From JALZKA01 sp033856515 (lineage in GTDB: Bacteria > Actinomycetota > Thermoleophilia > Solirubrobacterales > 70-9): 64,000 nucleotides of DNA. The stretch spans positions 62,001 through 126,000 of the forward strand of contig JAWVEY010000041.1 of assembly GCA_033856515.1 (NCBI GenBank). The letters are read 5' to 3'. Below are positions 1 through 6,883 of the stretch, one piece after another. Under the pieces are notes generated by a model that was not told the DNA's origin, ran no database searches, and saw only the letters and a list, made by a program, of their open reading frames with translations. How positions within the stretch are numbered: the stretch's first letter is position 1; each line of letters starts with the position of its first letter. The position numbers were made by a program, and so were the translations under genes.

Positions 1-35
1 GAGTTCGTTCCCATGTCGATGACGGCGACGCGCAC
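1..35 (-). CDS. Ppx/GppA phosphatase, N-terminal fragment (runs off left edge)
   Basis: Only the first 11 codons are present, on the minus strand, starting at a GTG. They read VRVAVIDMGTNS, ending in a split codon. A hydrophobic strand followed by D-x-G-[ST]-N-S is the phosphate-1 loop of the exopolyphosphatase/pppGpp phosphohydrolase (Ppx/GppA) branch of the actin-like ATPase fold. The gene is divergent from the SixA-like gene, with 44 bases between the starts. The family hydrolyses inorganic polyphosphate or pppGpp. Which activity applies cannot be judged from so short a piece, and the family call rests on this one motif. Confidence 0.6.
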   Translation of the reverse strand, partial: MRVAVIDMGTN

Positions 36-79
36 CGCGCGGAGCCTAGAGGCTGGTCCGATCGGGTAGAAACCCTTGT

Positions 80-508
80 GTGATCTGGTTCCTTCGCCAC
101 GGCGATGCTGAGGACGGCGACGATGACTTCGCGCGCGAGCTCACCCAGAAGGGCGAGCGCCAGTCCCGCGCGGCAGGCGAGGCGCTCGCGGCGCTCGGCG
201 TCGAGCTCGAAGCCTGTCTTACGAGCCCTCTGGTACGGGCGGTGCAGACCGCGGAGCTGGCGTGCGAGGCGCTCGGGCTCGAGCCCGAGAAGGCGACCGA
301 GCTCTCCGGCGGCAACTTCGATCCGCACTCGGTCACCGCGGGGCGCGTCAACGTCCTCCTGGTCGGCCACGAGCCGGACTTCTCACGAGCTGTCGGCGAC
401 CTCACCGGGGCACGAATCGAGATGAAGAAGGGCGGCATCGCGGCGGTCGACGGGGCGACGCTCGTGGCGCTCCTGCGGCCGGCTCAGATCAAGCGAATCG
501 CCGAATAG
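80..508 (+). CDS. SixA-like phosphohistidine phosphatase (histidine phosphatase superfamily)
   Basis: A 142-residue protein starting at GTG. The catalytic RHG motif is at residues 6-8 (His7 would be the phospho-acceptor), and the second conserved histidine is in LLVGHEPD (His97). The small size, near-terminal RHG and absence of the insertions seen in phosphoglycerate mutases fit the SixA branch, which removes phosphate from phosphohistidine domains. A possible second GTG lies two bases upstream but out of frame. It is divergent from a Ppx/GppA gene, an arrangement suggesting phosphate or signalling metabolism. The substrate is unknown. Confidence 0.85.
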   Translation: MIWFLRHGDAEDGDDDFARELTQKGERQSRAAGEALAALGVELEACLTSPLVRAVQTAELACEALGLEPEKATELSGGNFDPHSVTAGRVNVLLVGHEPDFSRAVGDLTGARIEMKKGGIAAVDGATLVALLRPAQIKRIAE

Positions 509-514
509 GCGCAA

Positions 515-1060
515 TTAGGGCTCGATCAGGGCTTCGAATCGTGTGAGACGCGAATCCTCGGGACCGAACGCCTTCGTGAGCCAGCCTCGGATCTCGTCGA
601 GGTCGAGGTCAGTCTCCGCCACCAGTACCTGCTCGATGTCGAGCCAGTCTTTCGGGCGGTCGAAGAGCACCTTGCAGACGACGAGGTGCTCCGGTGAGAG
701 GATCGGGATCCGCGCGTCAGCGAAGGGAACTTTGCGGACATCTCGCTTCATCGCGGCGTGAATCGGGTCGTTGGCGAAGAAGAGGTCGACCGGATTCGGG
801 CCCCAGCGCCAGCGACTCTGACCGTCCCGGACAAGTCGCTTCGCGTCCTCGGGTCGCGCCACGCCGAGCGGGCCTAGGGCCGCGAAGACGGCCTCGTGCT
901 CGTTGGGGGGGATGAACACGTTGATGTCCACATCCACCGTTGCTCTGGGCTCGGCGTAGTAAGCGAGTGCCAGGGCGCCACCAAAGGCGTGATCGATCTT
1001 CGCCTTTGTTAGAGCTCGATCGAGCGCGACGACCTTGTCCTGAAGCGATGGCTCACTCAT
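515..1060 (-). CDS. nucleotidyltransferase-fold protein, putative toxin of a TA module
   Basis: A 181-residue protein with the minimal nucleotidyltransferase signature. GG is at residues 27-28, followed by AYY, Arg39, and the metal-binding pair Asp43/Asp45 in TVDVDI. A later LSPEHLVVCKVL...RPKDWLDIEQVL segment matches the region after the catalytic core in AbiEii/MNT-like nucleotidyltransferases. Such proteins act as toxins or house-keeping transferases, and the target cannot be read from sequence. It is the second gene of a pair and overlaps the upstream gene by 4 bases (ATGA), which implies translational coupling. Gene order (possible antitoxin first, transferase second) is that of many AbiE-like type IV modules. 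Confidence 0.72.
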   Translation of the reverse strand: MSEPSLQDKVVALDRALTKAKIDHAFGGALALAYYAEPRATVDVDINVFIPPNEHEAVFAALGPLGVARPEDAKRLVRDGQSRWRWGPNPVDLFFANDPIHAAMKRDVRKVPFADARIPILSPEHLVVCKVLFDRPKDWLDIEQVLVAETDLDLDEIRGWLTKAFGPEDSRLTRFEALIEP

Positions 1061-1548
1061 GACGCGGTCGTTCGAATCGGTGGGAACTCCAATAGGTCGG
1101 ACCGCTTGGGGCTGGGCAAGGCATCGGCCAAGTTGAGGAGTTGGCGCAGCGCCTCGCCCCGTTCAGTGAGCGAGCGGCCAAGCCAGGCGGCGGCAGCCCG
1201 CTCGGAATCCGTGACGGGCCTTCCCTGGGTCTCGTCTCCCTCGCCCAGCCGGTCCCGAAGCAGCCTCTCGATCGCGGGGCTGAGCGTTTCGCCCTGCTCC
1301 AAGGCCCCAATTAGGCGCACGGCTGCGTCGTCCGCCGGCGGCCGTTGCATCGAGGCGCCTGAGCGCCTAGCTGCCGCAATCAATTCATCCCGCGTGATCA
1401 CGCCATGTGATCGGGCGAGGGCCTGGTCAAGGACCCCTGGAGTGACCTGCGTGAAGGTCGCGAGCGTCCGGCTCCGCGGACCCTTCCGAGTCCAAACCGA
1501 TTCGCGCAACTCAAAGCGCTCGTCGGCTCGTGGGATCGCATATGCCAT
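1057..1548 (-). CDS. putative antitoxin/regulator partner of the nucleotidyltransferase
   Basis: A 163-residue soluble protein of unrecognised family. Residues roughly 45-65 (ARSHGVITRDELIAAARRSG) resemble a short winged-helix or helix-turn-helix segment of the kind at the N-terminus of AbiEi antitoxins. The rest is helical and rich in charged residues, with no signal peptide. It is the first gene of the two-gene unit. Its ATG lies inside a 25-bp near-perfect palindrome, and an AGGA ribosome-binding element sits in the palindrome's centre. That layout suggests autorepression. The antitoxin role is inferred from position and the weak HTH resemblance only. Confidence 0.5.
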   Translation of the reverse strand: MAYAIPRADERFELRESVWTRKGPRSRTLATFTQVTPGVLDQALARSHGVITRDELIAAARRSGASMQRPPADDAAVRLIGALEQGETLSPAIERLLRDRLGEGDETQGRPVTDSERAAAAWLGRSLTERGEALRQLLNLADALPSPKRSDLLEFPPIRTTAS

Positions 1549-1570
1549 AGTGGTAATCCTACCAACTATG
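1546..1570. promoter_or_regulatory. 25-bp palindrome over the start codon of the TA-like module (operator candidate)
   Basis: The left arm CATAGTGGTA and the right arm TACCAACTATG are inverted copies with one extra base, separated by ATCC. The left arm contains the complement of the ATG start of the downstream minus-strand gene, and the centre holds its AGGA ribosome-binding element. A bound repressor, or an mRNA hairpin, would therefore block both transcription and translation start. This is the usual position of an autoregulatory antitoxin operator. Confidence 0.55.
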
Positions 1571-1609
1571 TAGGGTCGTACATGCCCAAACGGGCAGGGT
1601 CGGGCTTGC

Positions 1610-1615
1610 TACCTT
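1610..1615 (+). promoter_or_regulatory. possible -10 element of the initiator tRNA promoter
   Basis: TACCTT fits TAnnnT and ends 12 bases before the tRNA. No convincing -35 hexamer is visible at 17-18 bases further upstream. A small hairpin (TGCCC-AAAC-GGGCA, 1583-1596) lies between this site and the divergent module. Confidence 0.25.
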
Positions 1616-1627
1616 CTGAATTACCGC

Positions 1628-1701
1628 CGCGGGGTGGAGCAGTCAGGTAGCTCGCCGGGCTCATAACCCGGAGGTCGCAGGTTCAAATCCTGCCCCCGCT
1701 A
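1628..1701 (+). tRNA. initiator tRNA-Met (anticodon CAT)
   Basis: A complete cloverleaf can be folded. The acceptor arm is 1628-1634 with 1694-1700 and has the unpaired 1:72 position typical of initiators. The anticodon stem is CCGGG/CCCGG with the three consecutive G:C pairs (1657-1659 with 1667-1669) diagnostic of formyl-methionine tRNA. The anticodon CAT is at 1662-1664, the T-stem GCAGG/CCTGC is at 1677-1681 and 1689-1693, and the discriminator base is A1701. The CCA end is not encoded. Confidence 0.95.
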
Positions 1702-1752
1702 TAGCCGTCGCCACCACGTGCGAGCCGCCTGCCTGGAGACTCTTTCGATTTG

Positions 1753-3087
1753 CTAGGGGGTTCCGGTACGCGTCTCGCAGGCCGGGCCCTTATCGGTGCC
1801 CGAGCCACCGTCGCAGGTGTCGGTGTTGGTCCCGCCGTTGAGGATGTCGTCGTCGGAGCCGCCAAAGAGTGCGTCGTTGCCGCTCTCGCCGAACACCGAG
1901 TCGTCGCCCGAGCCGCCCGAGCCCTGGTCGTTGCCGTCGCCGGTGAAGATCGTGTCGTCGCCTGAGTTGCCGCAGAGGCGATCGTCCCCGCCCACCCCGC
2001 GAATCGTGTCGTCGCCGCCGAAGCCAACGATGACGTCGGGGCCTGGCCCGCCCCGCAGGGTGTCCCGCGCGTCGGTGCCGTAAATTGTGGCGACGAGGCT
2101 GCGGCACGAGCTCGTTTCGGGCTGCCAGTCGGGCATTTGATCGGCGCCCCCCACCGCCGTCAAGCGCTCAGGATTGGCGCCCGCCTGGCTCATCACGTAG
2201 ATCTCCCGGTTGCCGTCACGGTCGCTTGCGAACGTGATCTTTGACCCGTCGGGCGAGAAGGCGGGGTCGGTATCGGTCTCCGTGTTGTTAGTCAGGCGGA
2301 TCTCGTCCGTGCCGTCGGCGTCCATCAGGTAGATCTCGGTGTTGCCGTCGCGGCTGCTGGTGAAGGCGATTCTCGACCCGTCCGGGGAGTAGGCAGGGTC
2401 GAGGTCGACGGCCGTGCTGTTGGTCAGCTGGGCCTGGTTGTTGCCGTTGGCGTCCATTACGTAAATGTTGTGGTCGGCCGGAAATGAGGCGCTGGCGTCG
2501 CGGTTGCTTGTGAACGCGATCTGCGAGCCATTGGGGGAGAAGGCGGCGTCAGTCTCGGACGCGGGGTTGTTAGTCAGATTGATCTGGTCAGTGCCGTCGG
2601 CGTCCATCGCGAAGATCTCGTTGTTGCCGCTAGCGCGGCGAAACGCGATCCGCGAGCCGTCGGGGGAGAAGGCGGGCTCAAGGTCCGCCGCCGGATCGGT
2701 CGTTAGGTTCGTCTGATTCGTCCCGTCTGCGTCCATGGCGTAAATCTCGAAGTTGCCGCCGTCGCGGGTGCTGTCGAAGACGATCCGCGAGCCGTCAGCG
2801 GAGAAGTTGGGCTGGGCGTCGCTCCCTACGTCAGTGGTGAGGCGGGTCTGATCTGAGCCGTCGGCGTCCATGACATAGATCTCGCCGTTGCCATCCCGGG
2901 AGCTGGAGAAGGCGATCTTGCCGTTGATGCCAGGGAGGGCTGCCGGGGCCGGACCCGAGCTCAGCAGGGCGACCGCGCAGGCCGTTGCCAGGGTCCCTCC
3001 GGACGCGGCGATTACTCCCATGGGGCGACGGTGTCGAGGCGCGGCGAGCACTGCGGGCACTATCTCACGCCGTCGTCGCCGGGTCAA
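1753..3087 (-). CDS. secreted PD40 (TolB-type) beta-propeller protein with C-terminal RTX repeats
   Basis: A 444-residue protein if begun at the TTG at 3087; an in-frame ATG at 3021 would remove 22 residues. A hydrophobic stretch ending near APAALP looks like a signal peptide, and the arginine-rich leader of the longer form gives it a charged n-region. Residues about 55-330 hold six or so repeats of the type NGEIYVMDADGSDQTRLT followed by xPxFSPDGSRIxF, which are TolB/WD40-like PD40 blades. From about residue 345 nonapeptide repeats GGxGDDxIxG form an RTX calcium-binding roll. The combination suggests an exported, Ca-stabilised surface or secreted propeller. No catalytic residues were seen. 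It stands alone, divergent from the esterase gene. Confidence 0.8.
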   Translation of the reverse strand: MTRRRRREIVPAVLAAPRHRRPMGVIAASGGTLATACAVALLSSGPAPAALPGINGKIAFSSSRDGNGEIYVMDADGSDQTRLTTDVGSDAQPNFSADGSRIVFDSTRDGGNFEIYAMDADGTNQTNLTTDPAADLEPAFSPDGSRIAFRRASGNNEIFAMDADGTDQINLTNNPASETDAAFSPNGSQIAFTSNRDASASFPADHNIYVMDANGNNQAQLTNSTAVDLDPAYSPDGSRIAFTSSRDGNTEIYLMDADGTDEIRLTNNTETDTDPAFSPDGSKITFASDRDGNREIYVMSQAGANPERLTAVGGADQMPDWQPETSSCRSLVATIYGTDARDTLRGGPGPDVIVGFGGDDTIRGVGGDDRLCGNSGDDTIFTGDGNDQGSGGSGDDSVFGESGNDALFGGSDDDILNGGTNTDTCDGGSGTDKGPACETRTGTP

Positions 3088-3166
3088 CCACGCTCGAGTT
3101 CTCTCAGCTCGAATAATCCGTCGTCGTAGCGGCGCACGCGTAGATCTCCGACGTTAGAGTCGGCGC

Positions 3167-4402
3167 ATGTTGGGTTGGGTAGCGCCGCGGGTCGCCGCGC
3201 TGGGCCTGCTCTTGGTGGGCGCAGCGATGCTGCTCGGCGGGATCGCGCCGGGCGCCCGCGCAAACGAGCTCGTGGACATCGCGATCCCCGATCGCAACGG
3301 TGAACTCCCAGACGAATGGGTCGTGCGCTATCCGGAGGGCGACGGGCCCCGCGCCAAGGTCTTATTGCCCGATGATTACGACCCTCGGCGGAAGTACCCG
3401 CTGCTCGTCCTGCTGATCGGGCTCCAGAGCCATTACTCCGACTGGTCGGATCCCGGGCAGGGCGAGATCGAGAGGATCGCGAAGGGGTTCCCGGGGATCA
3501 TCGTCATGCCCGAGGGCGGGGACGGCTGGTATACGGATTGGTGGAACGGGGGCAAGCGCGGCAGCCCCTCGTGGGAGAGCTACGCACTCGATCAGGTCCT
3601 CCCGCAGATCCAGGAGCGCTACCCGATCCGGCCCGGCCGCCGCTGGCACTCTCTGGCGGGTGTCTCGATGGGCGGGTACGGCACCGCCTACCTCGGCGGC
3701 CGCCTGCCCGGCTTCTTCGGATCGATCGCCGTCTTCTCCGGGTTCGTCGACACCCAGATCGCCCCACTCGTCCAGCCGGCCCAGACTGCCATCTCCTACC
3801 AGGGAGCTGGCATGGTCCCGACCGACCCGTACGTCATCACCGGCCCGCCCGGCGGGTTCTACGAGACCGGTCATAACCCGGCCAAGCTGGCGGCAAACCT
3901 CGCCCATACCCGTGTCTTCATGACCACGGGCGACGGCACCCCGGTGGTCCAGGACCCGGGCGGCACCGTCGTTGGGCTGGGCATCGTCGGTCAGAGCGAG
4001 GAGCTCGGGATCATCCATCCGATGAACGAGAGCTACGCGGCAGCGCTCCGCGCCGCCGGCGTTGACCTCACCTACGACTCGCACCCGGGCAACCACGACT
4101 GGGGCAACTTTCGCAACGAGTTCCAGGCGGCGGTCTCCTGGGGCCTCTTCGAGCCGGTTGTAAAGCGGCCGTCGACGTGGGTCAACGACACTGTCGCCAC
4201 ACACGGCACGTTGTGGGACGTGGACTACAAATTCGATGCCCCGCCCGATCGCATAGTGCGCTTTCACCGCAGCGGCGACCGGTTGGCGATCGGCGCGGCG
4301 GGTTCGCCGGTGAAAATCACGACCGATGGCGGCTGCGTCCGCCGGGTCGCAACGCCGGGCTCGACCCGAGTTCCGACGCGGCGATGCGCTCGGGTCAGGT
4401 AG
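3167..4402 (+). CDS. secreted esterase of the antigen-85/PHB-esterase alpha/beta-hydrolase type
   Basis: A 411-residue protein with a signal peptide ending near GARA (about residue 32). An alpha/beta-hydrolase domain follows: an LLPDDYDP...YPLLVLL strand, an oxyanion region, and the nucleophile elbow GVSMGGYG with Ser167. A likely acid lies mid-domain, and the catalytic His falls in the SHPGNHDWGNF segment. These features match feruloyl-esterase/antigen-85-like esterases that act outside the membrane; the ester substrate is unknown. About 100 residues after the hydrolase domain have beta-rich character. The last 20 residues are basic and may read past the natural end. A small hairpin (CCGAC/GTCGG, 3148-3163) lies just before the ATG. 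Confidence 0.8.
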   Translation: MLGWVAPRVAALGLLLVGAAMLLGGIAPGARANELVDIAIPDRNGELPDEWVVRYPEGDGPRAKVLLPDDYDPRRKYPLLVLLIGLQSHYSDWSDPGQGEIERIAKGFPGIIVMPEGGDGWYTDWWNGGKRGSPSWESYALDQVLPQIQERYPIRPGRRWHSLAGVSMGGYGTAYLGGRLPGFFGSIAVFSGFVDTQIAPLVQPAQTAISYQGAGMVPTDPYVITGPPGGFYETGHNPAKLAANLAHTRVFMTTGDGTPVVQDPGGTVVGLGIVGQSEELGIIHPMNESYAAALRAAGVDLTYDSHPGNHDWGNFRNEFQAAVSWGLFEPVVKRPSTWVNDTVATHGTLWDVDYKFDAPPDRIVRFHRSGDRLAIGAAGSPVKITTDGGCVRRVATPGSTRVPTRRCARVR

Positions 4403-4611
4403 TCCGTCTACAGCACGCAGTGACTGGCGGGTCAGCGGGGGCGAATCACGAGCGCTCGTGCCTCTACTGGGCATGGACTACAAAGCCACGCCCCAGATGC
4501 ACCAGGCTGCCCACGCGCTCGTCGAGGAGGTGATGCGGACCGGGTTCTTCCTGATCGACCTTCTCGGCGGACTCGTCGAGGATCTCGAGGACCCTCTGGG
4601 TAGATCGCGAG
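4403..4611. other. intergenic stretch with one weak small ORF
   Basis: This stretch lies between two convergent genes. A plus-strand ATG at 4473 opens a frame beginning MDYKATPQMHQAAHALVEEV and continuing with an amphipathic, Leu/acid-rich helix for about 40 codons. It then runs into the opposite-strand secreted gene and ends at 4742. The first 40 codons have GC-rich third positions, so this could be a small protein or the remnant of one. No ribosome-binding site was seen, and I do not call it a gene. Confidence 0.25.
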
Positions 4612-4995
4612 CTAGATCGTCGCCTCCGCTGAACAGCGCTCTCCCGTGTCCAGGTTTCGGCCCACGGCAACGATTGAATCGCTGCCAGCCTTGTCAGCGA
4701 TCTTCCGCTCGAGTGAGAACGAGCCGCTGGGCGCCTTGGTAATGGCAGTACCCCGAAAGACGACATCCGAGTTGTCCTTCAGCTTTACCTTCCACTTCTC
4801 GCCGTTCTTGTTCTGATCGACCTCGAACTCCACTTCGAGCTTCCCATCGTCCGTTTTTGCCTTGACCTTGCTGGTGCTGCCCGCATCGCAGGTTCCTTGG
4901 TTTCGCACTTCGTTCCCCCCGGAGCCGGCAGCGCCGGTGGGGAGTGTCAGAGCGATGAACGCTACGGCGATGGCGATGGATCTACTCGTTTTCAC
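4612..4995 (-). CDS. small secreted protein of unknown function
   Basis: A 127-residue protein starting at GTG 4995, with an AAGGAG ribosome-binding site 7 bases upstream. A clear Sec signal peptide (KTSRSIAIAVAFIALTLPTGAAG) is followed by a lysine- and acid-rich beta-type domain with two cysteines (in GTCDAG and GERCSA) that may form a disulfide. Comparable small exported proteins occur in this bacterial class with no assigned role. It is divergent from the histidine-rich gene, with the long palindrome at 5079-5120 between them, so both may share one regulator. Confidence 0.7.
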   Translation of the reverse strand: MKTSRSIAIAVAFIALTLPTGAAGSGGNEVRNQGTCDAGSTSKVKAKTDDGKLEVEFEVDQNKNGEKWKVKLKDNSDVVFRGTAITKAPSGSFSLERKIADKAGSDSIVAVGRNLDTGERCSAEATI

Positions 4996-5078
4996 CTTGG
5001 TCTCCTTGAGCTAATCGCGTGGAGCCGCCGCGCGGTCGCGGGCGACATGCCTCCATGGTGAGTGCTGCCTGGGCCTAC

Positions 5079-5120
5079 TTTCAATGGGACAAAGGTCCTA
5101 CGACCTATGTCCAATTGAAA
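5079..5120. promoter_or_regulatory. 42-bp inverted repeat with GGGAC...GGTCC cores (operator candidate)
   Basis: Two 19-base arms match at 17 positions around a 4-base CTAC centre. Each arm carries a core: GGGACAAAGGTCC on the left and, read on the other strand, GGACATAGGTC from the right. These resemble the GGGAC...GTCCC cores bound by NarL/LuxR-type regulators such as mycobacterial DosR, although spacing and outer bases differ. The repeat sits between divergent genes, one encoding the histidine-rich protein, and a NarL-type regulator is encoded less than 2 kb downstream. No T-run follows, so it is not an obvious terminator. Confidence 0.55.
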
Positions 5121-5183
5121 CTCGGACCGCCCGAGGCGGAGTATTCGTGGTGCATCCACAACTAGAAACGAAAAGGAGCACCC

Positions 5184-5483
5184 ATGAGCAATCGAATCAC
5201 TCGCACCGCATCCGCGATCTTGGCCTCGATCGCACTCGCCGTTGGTGGAGGCGCAATCGCGGCCCAGGCCAGCCACGGAGGCGGGTCCGACGACCCTCCC
5301 AGCCACGACGCCAATGACGACCACGGTGGGCACCATGGTGGCCATCACGGGAACGACGACGGTCCCAACCACGACGCCAATGACGACCACGGTGGCCACC
5401 ACGGTGGGCATCACGGGAACGACGACGGTCCCAACCACGACGCCAATGACGACCACGGTCATCACGGGCCGAATCACACCTAA
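5184..5483 (+). CDS. secreted histidine/aspartate-rich repeat protein, likely metal-binding
   Basis: A 99-residue protein with an AAGGAGC ribosome-binding site. The signal peptide is about residues 1-28, with cleavage near AAQA-SHG. The mature part is almost only His, Asp, Asn, Gly and Pro. It is built of two full copies and one shortened copy of a 22-residue unit (HDANDDHGGHHGGHHGNDDG plus PN). Clustered HH and DD pairs outside the cytoplasm suggest binding or buffering of Zn, Ni or Cu; this is inference from composition. A strong hairpin follows the stop, and the sensor kinase begins 60 bases later. Confidence 0.75.
   Translation: MSNRITRTASAILASIALAVGGGAIAAQASHGGGSDDPPSHDANDDHGGHHGGHHGNDDGPNHDANDDHGGHHGGHHGNDDGPNHDANDDHGHHGPNHT
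5304..5480 (+). repeat. 66-bp coding tandem repeat (2 full copies plus 1 partial)
   Basis: Copies start at 5304, 5370 and 5436. The first two are nearly identical in DNA as well as protein. The third is cut short to 45 bases. Near-identity at silent positions indicates recent duplication, so copy number may vary between strains. Confidence 0.85.
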
Positions 5484-5504
5484 GGCAAGCCGAACGCCGA
5501 GATT

Positions 5505-5531
5505 GAGAGGCCGGGCGTCGCCCGGCCTCTC
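5505..5531 (+). terminator. hairpin after the histidine-rich gene
   Basis: A perfect 12-bp stem (GAGAGGCCGGGC / GCCCGGCCTCTC) closes on a GTC loop 21 bases after the stop codon. No T-tract follows, as is common for terminators in GC-rich actinobacteria. It ends 14 bases before the kinase start, so it could also act as an attenuator or mRNA-stabilising end. Confidence 0.6.
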
Positions 5532-5545
5532 GCCGTTCGAGAACA

Positions 5546-6883
5546 ATGCGGATGGTGAATCCCCAGGCCGAGCCTGATGGCTCTTTCGGTCGTCTCCTCG
5601 TCCGGATCCAGAATCCGGTCGTCCAGTTCGCCTTGGCGGGGCTCGTCGCCGTGCTCGTCGTGGGCGGTGTGGCGGCCTATCTCCTTTCGAAGGCGGGAGA
5701 GGACGAGGCAATACGGGACGCCAAGCTGGTCTCGCGATTCGTTGCCGAAGGCGTAGTGGAACCGCTTGTCGTGGATGGACTGGCGGGAGCGAGCCCGGGG
5801 GCGATCCGGCGGGTCGATGAGGCGGTGCGAAAGCGAGTGCTAGGGCGCGAAGGGATCGTGCGCGTAAAGATCTGGGATGCCGATTCCCGGATCCTCTACT
5901 CAGATGAGAAGCGACTGATCGGAGAGCAGTTCTCGCTGGGTGAAGAAGAGCTCAAGATTCTCCGCGACGGCGGGATCGAGGCGGAGCCCACAAACCTGTC
6001 GGAGCCGGAGAACAGGTTCGAGCCGAGCGGCCGCGACTTGGTCGAGGTGTACCTGCCGATTCATTCTTCGGCTGGCGAACCGCTTCTCTTCGAAACGTAC
6101 ATCGAGTCCAGCTTCATCAACTCCGGGGAGCAGCGCGTCCTGTCGACCCTCGCCCCGATCCTGCTCGGGGCGCTTCTTGTCCTGGCAGCTCTGCAGCTGC
6201 CGTTGGCGCGCTCGCTCGCGAAACGACTGCGCCGCGGTCAGATTGAGCGTGAGACTCTGTTGAATCGTGCGATCGATGCATCCGAGATGGAGCGAAGGCG
6301 GATCGCACAAGATCTCCATGACGGAGTCGTCCAGGACATTGCCGGCGTTTCTTATTCGATTGCGGCCGCGGCGAATCGGGGAGGCGATGGCGGGCCTGTG
6401 GACACCAAAAGCCTTCGGCAGGGAGCTGCCCGTCTCCGCCAGAGCGTGCGGGATCTTCGGGGCCTGCTCGTCGAGATCTATCCACCGGACCTCCATCGGG
6501 TGGGCATCGAGGCTGCGCTGTCCGACGTGATCGGCGGCCTGAACTCACGCGGCCTGGAAGCAACCCTCGACGTGCCGCCAGAAGTCAACCTTGCCGAGAA
6601 TGAAGAGACGCTCTTCTTCCGCGTCGCTCAGGAGGCTCTTCGAAACGTCGTGGCGCATGCGAGCGCAACCTGTGTTCGGATTCGTGTCCGCGATGACGGA
6701 CAGCTCGCCTCGCTGGAGGTCGCGGATGACGGCAAGGGCTTCAACCCGGGGACCCAGGGCCCCAAAGGCCACTTCGGGCTCCGGATGCTTGAGGACTTGG
6801 CGCGAGACGCCGGCGGGACGTTCGAGATTGAATCACGGGCAGGCGGGGGCACAACCGTAAGGGTGGAGGTTCCACGACCGTGA
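5546..6883 (+). CDS. membrane sensor histidine kinase, NarL partner type (HisKA_3)
   Basis: A 445-residue protein. One membrane span is at about residues 26-48. An extracytoplasmic sensor region of about 150 residues follows, then a second span at about 200-222. The dimerisation/phosphoacceptor helix SEMERRRIAQDLHDGVVQD puts the phosphorylated His at 258. The HATPase part has the N box (EALRNVVAHA), the G1 box (VADDGKGF) and a glycine-rich end (GGGTTVRVEV). This is the HPK7/HisKA_3 architecture that pairs with NarL/FixJ regulators, here the next gene, whose GTG overlaps the stop by 4 bases. The sensed signal is unknown. No metal-binding motif is evident in the sensor loop. Confidence 0.9.
   Translation: MRMVNPQAEPDGSFGRLLVRIQNPVVQFALAGLVAVLVVGGVAAYLLSKAGEDEAIRDAKLVSRFVAEGVVEPLVVDGLAGASPGAIRRVDEAVRKRVLGREGIVRVKIWDADSRILYSDEKRLIGEQFSLGEEELKILRDGGIEAEPTNLSEPENRFEPSGRDLVEVYLPIHSSAGEPLLFETYIESSFINSGEQRVLSTLAPILLGALLVLAALQLPLARSLAKRLRRGQIERETLLNRAIDASEMERRRIAQDLHDGVVQDIAGVSYSIAAAANRGGDGGPVDTKSLRQGAARLRQSVRDLRGLLVEIYPPDLHRVGIEAALSDVIGGLNSRGLEATLDVPPEVNLAENEETLFFRVAQEALRNVVAHASATCVRIRVRDDGQLASLEVADDGKGFNPGTQGPKGHFGLRMLEDLARDAGGTFEIESRAGGGTTVRVEVPRP

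Noticed and set aside
1628..1701. Initiator tRNA as an integration site with the TA-like module as an island
   Set aside because: No direct repeat of the tRNA 3' end and no integrase were found in the window.
4473..4742. Small plus-strand ORF after the esterase
   Set aside because: No ribosome-binding site and it overlaps the secreted gene on the other strand; only the first 40 codons look coding.
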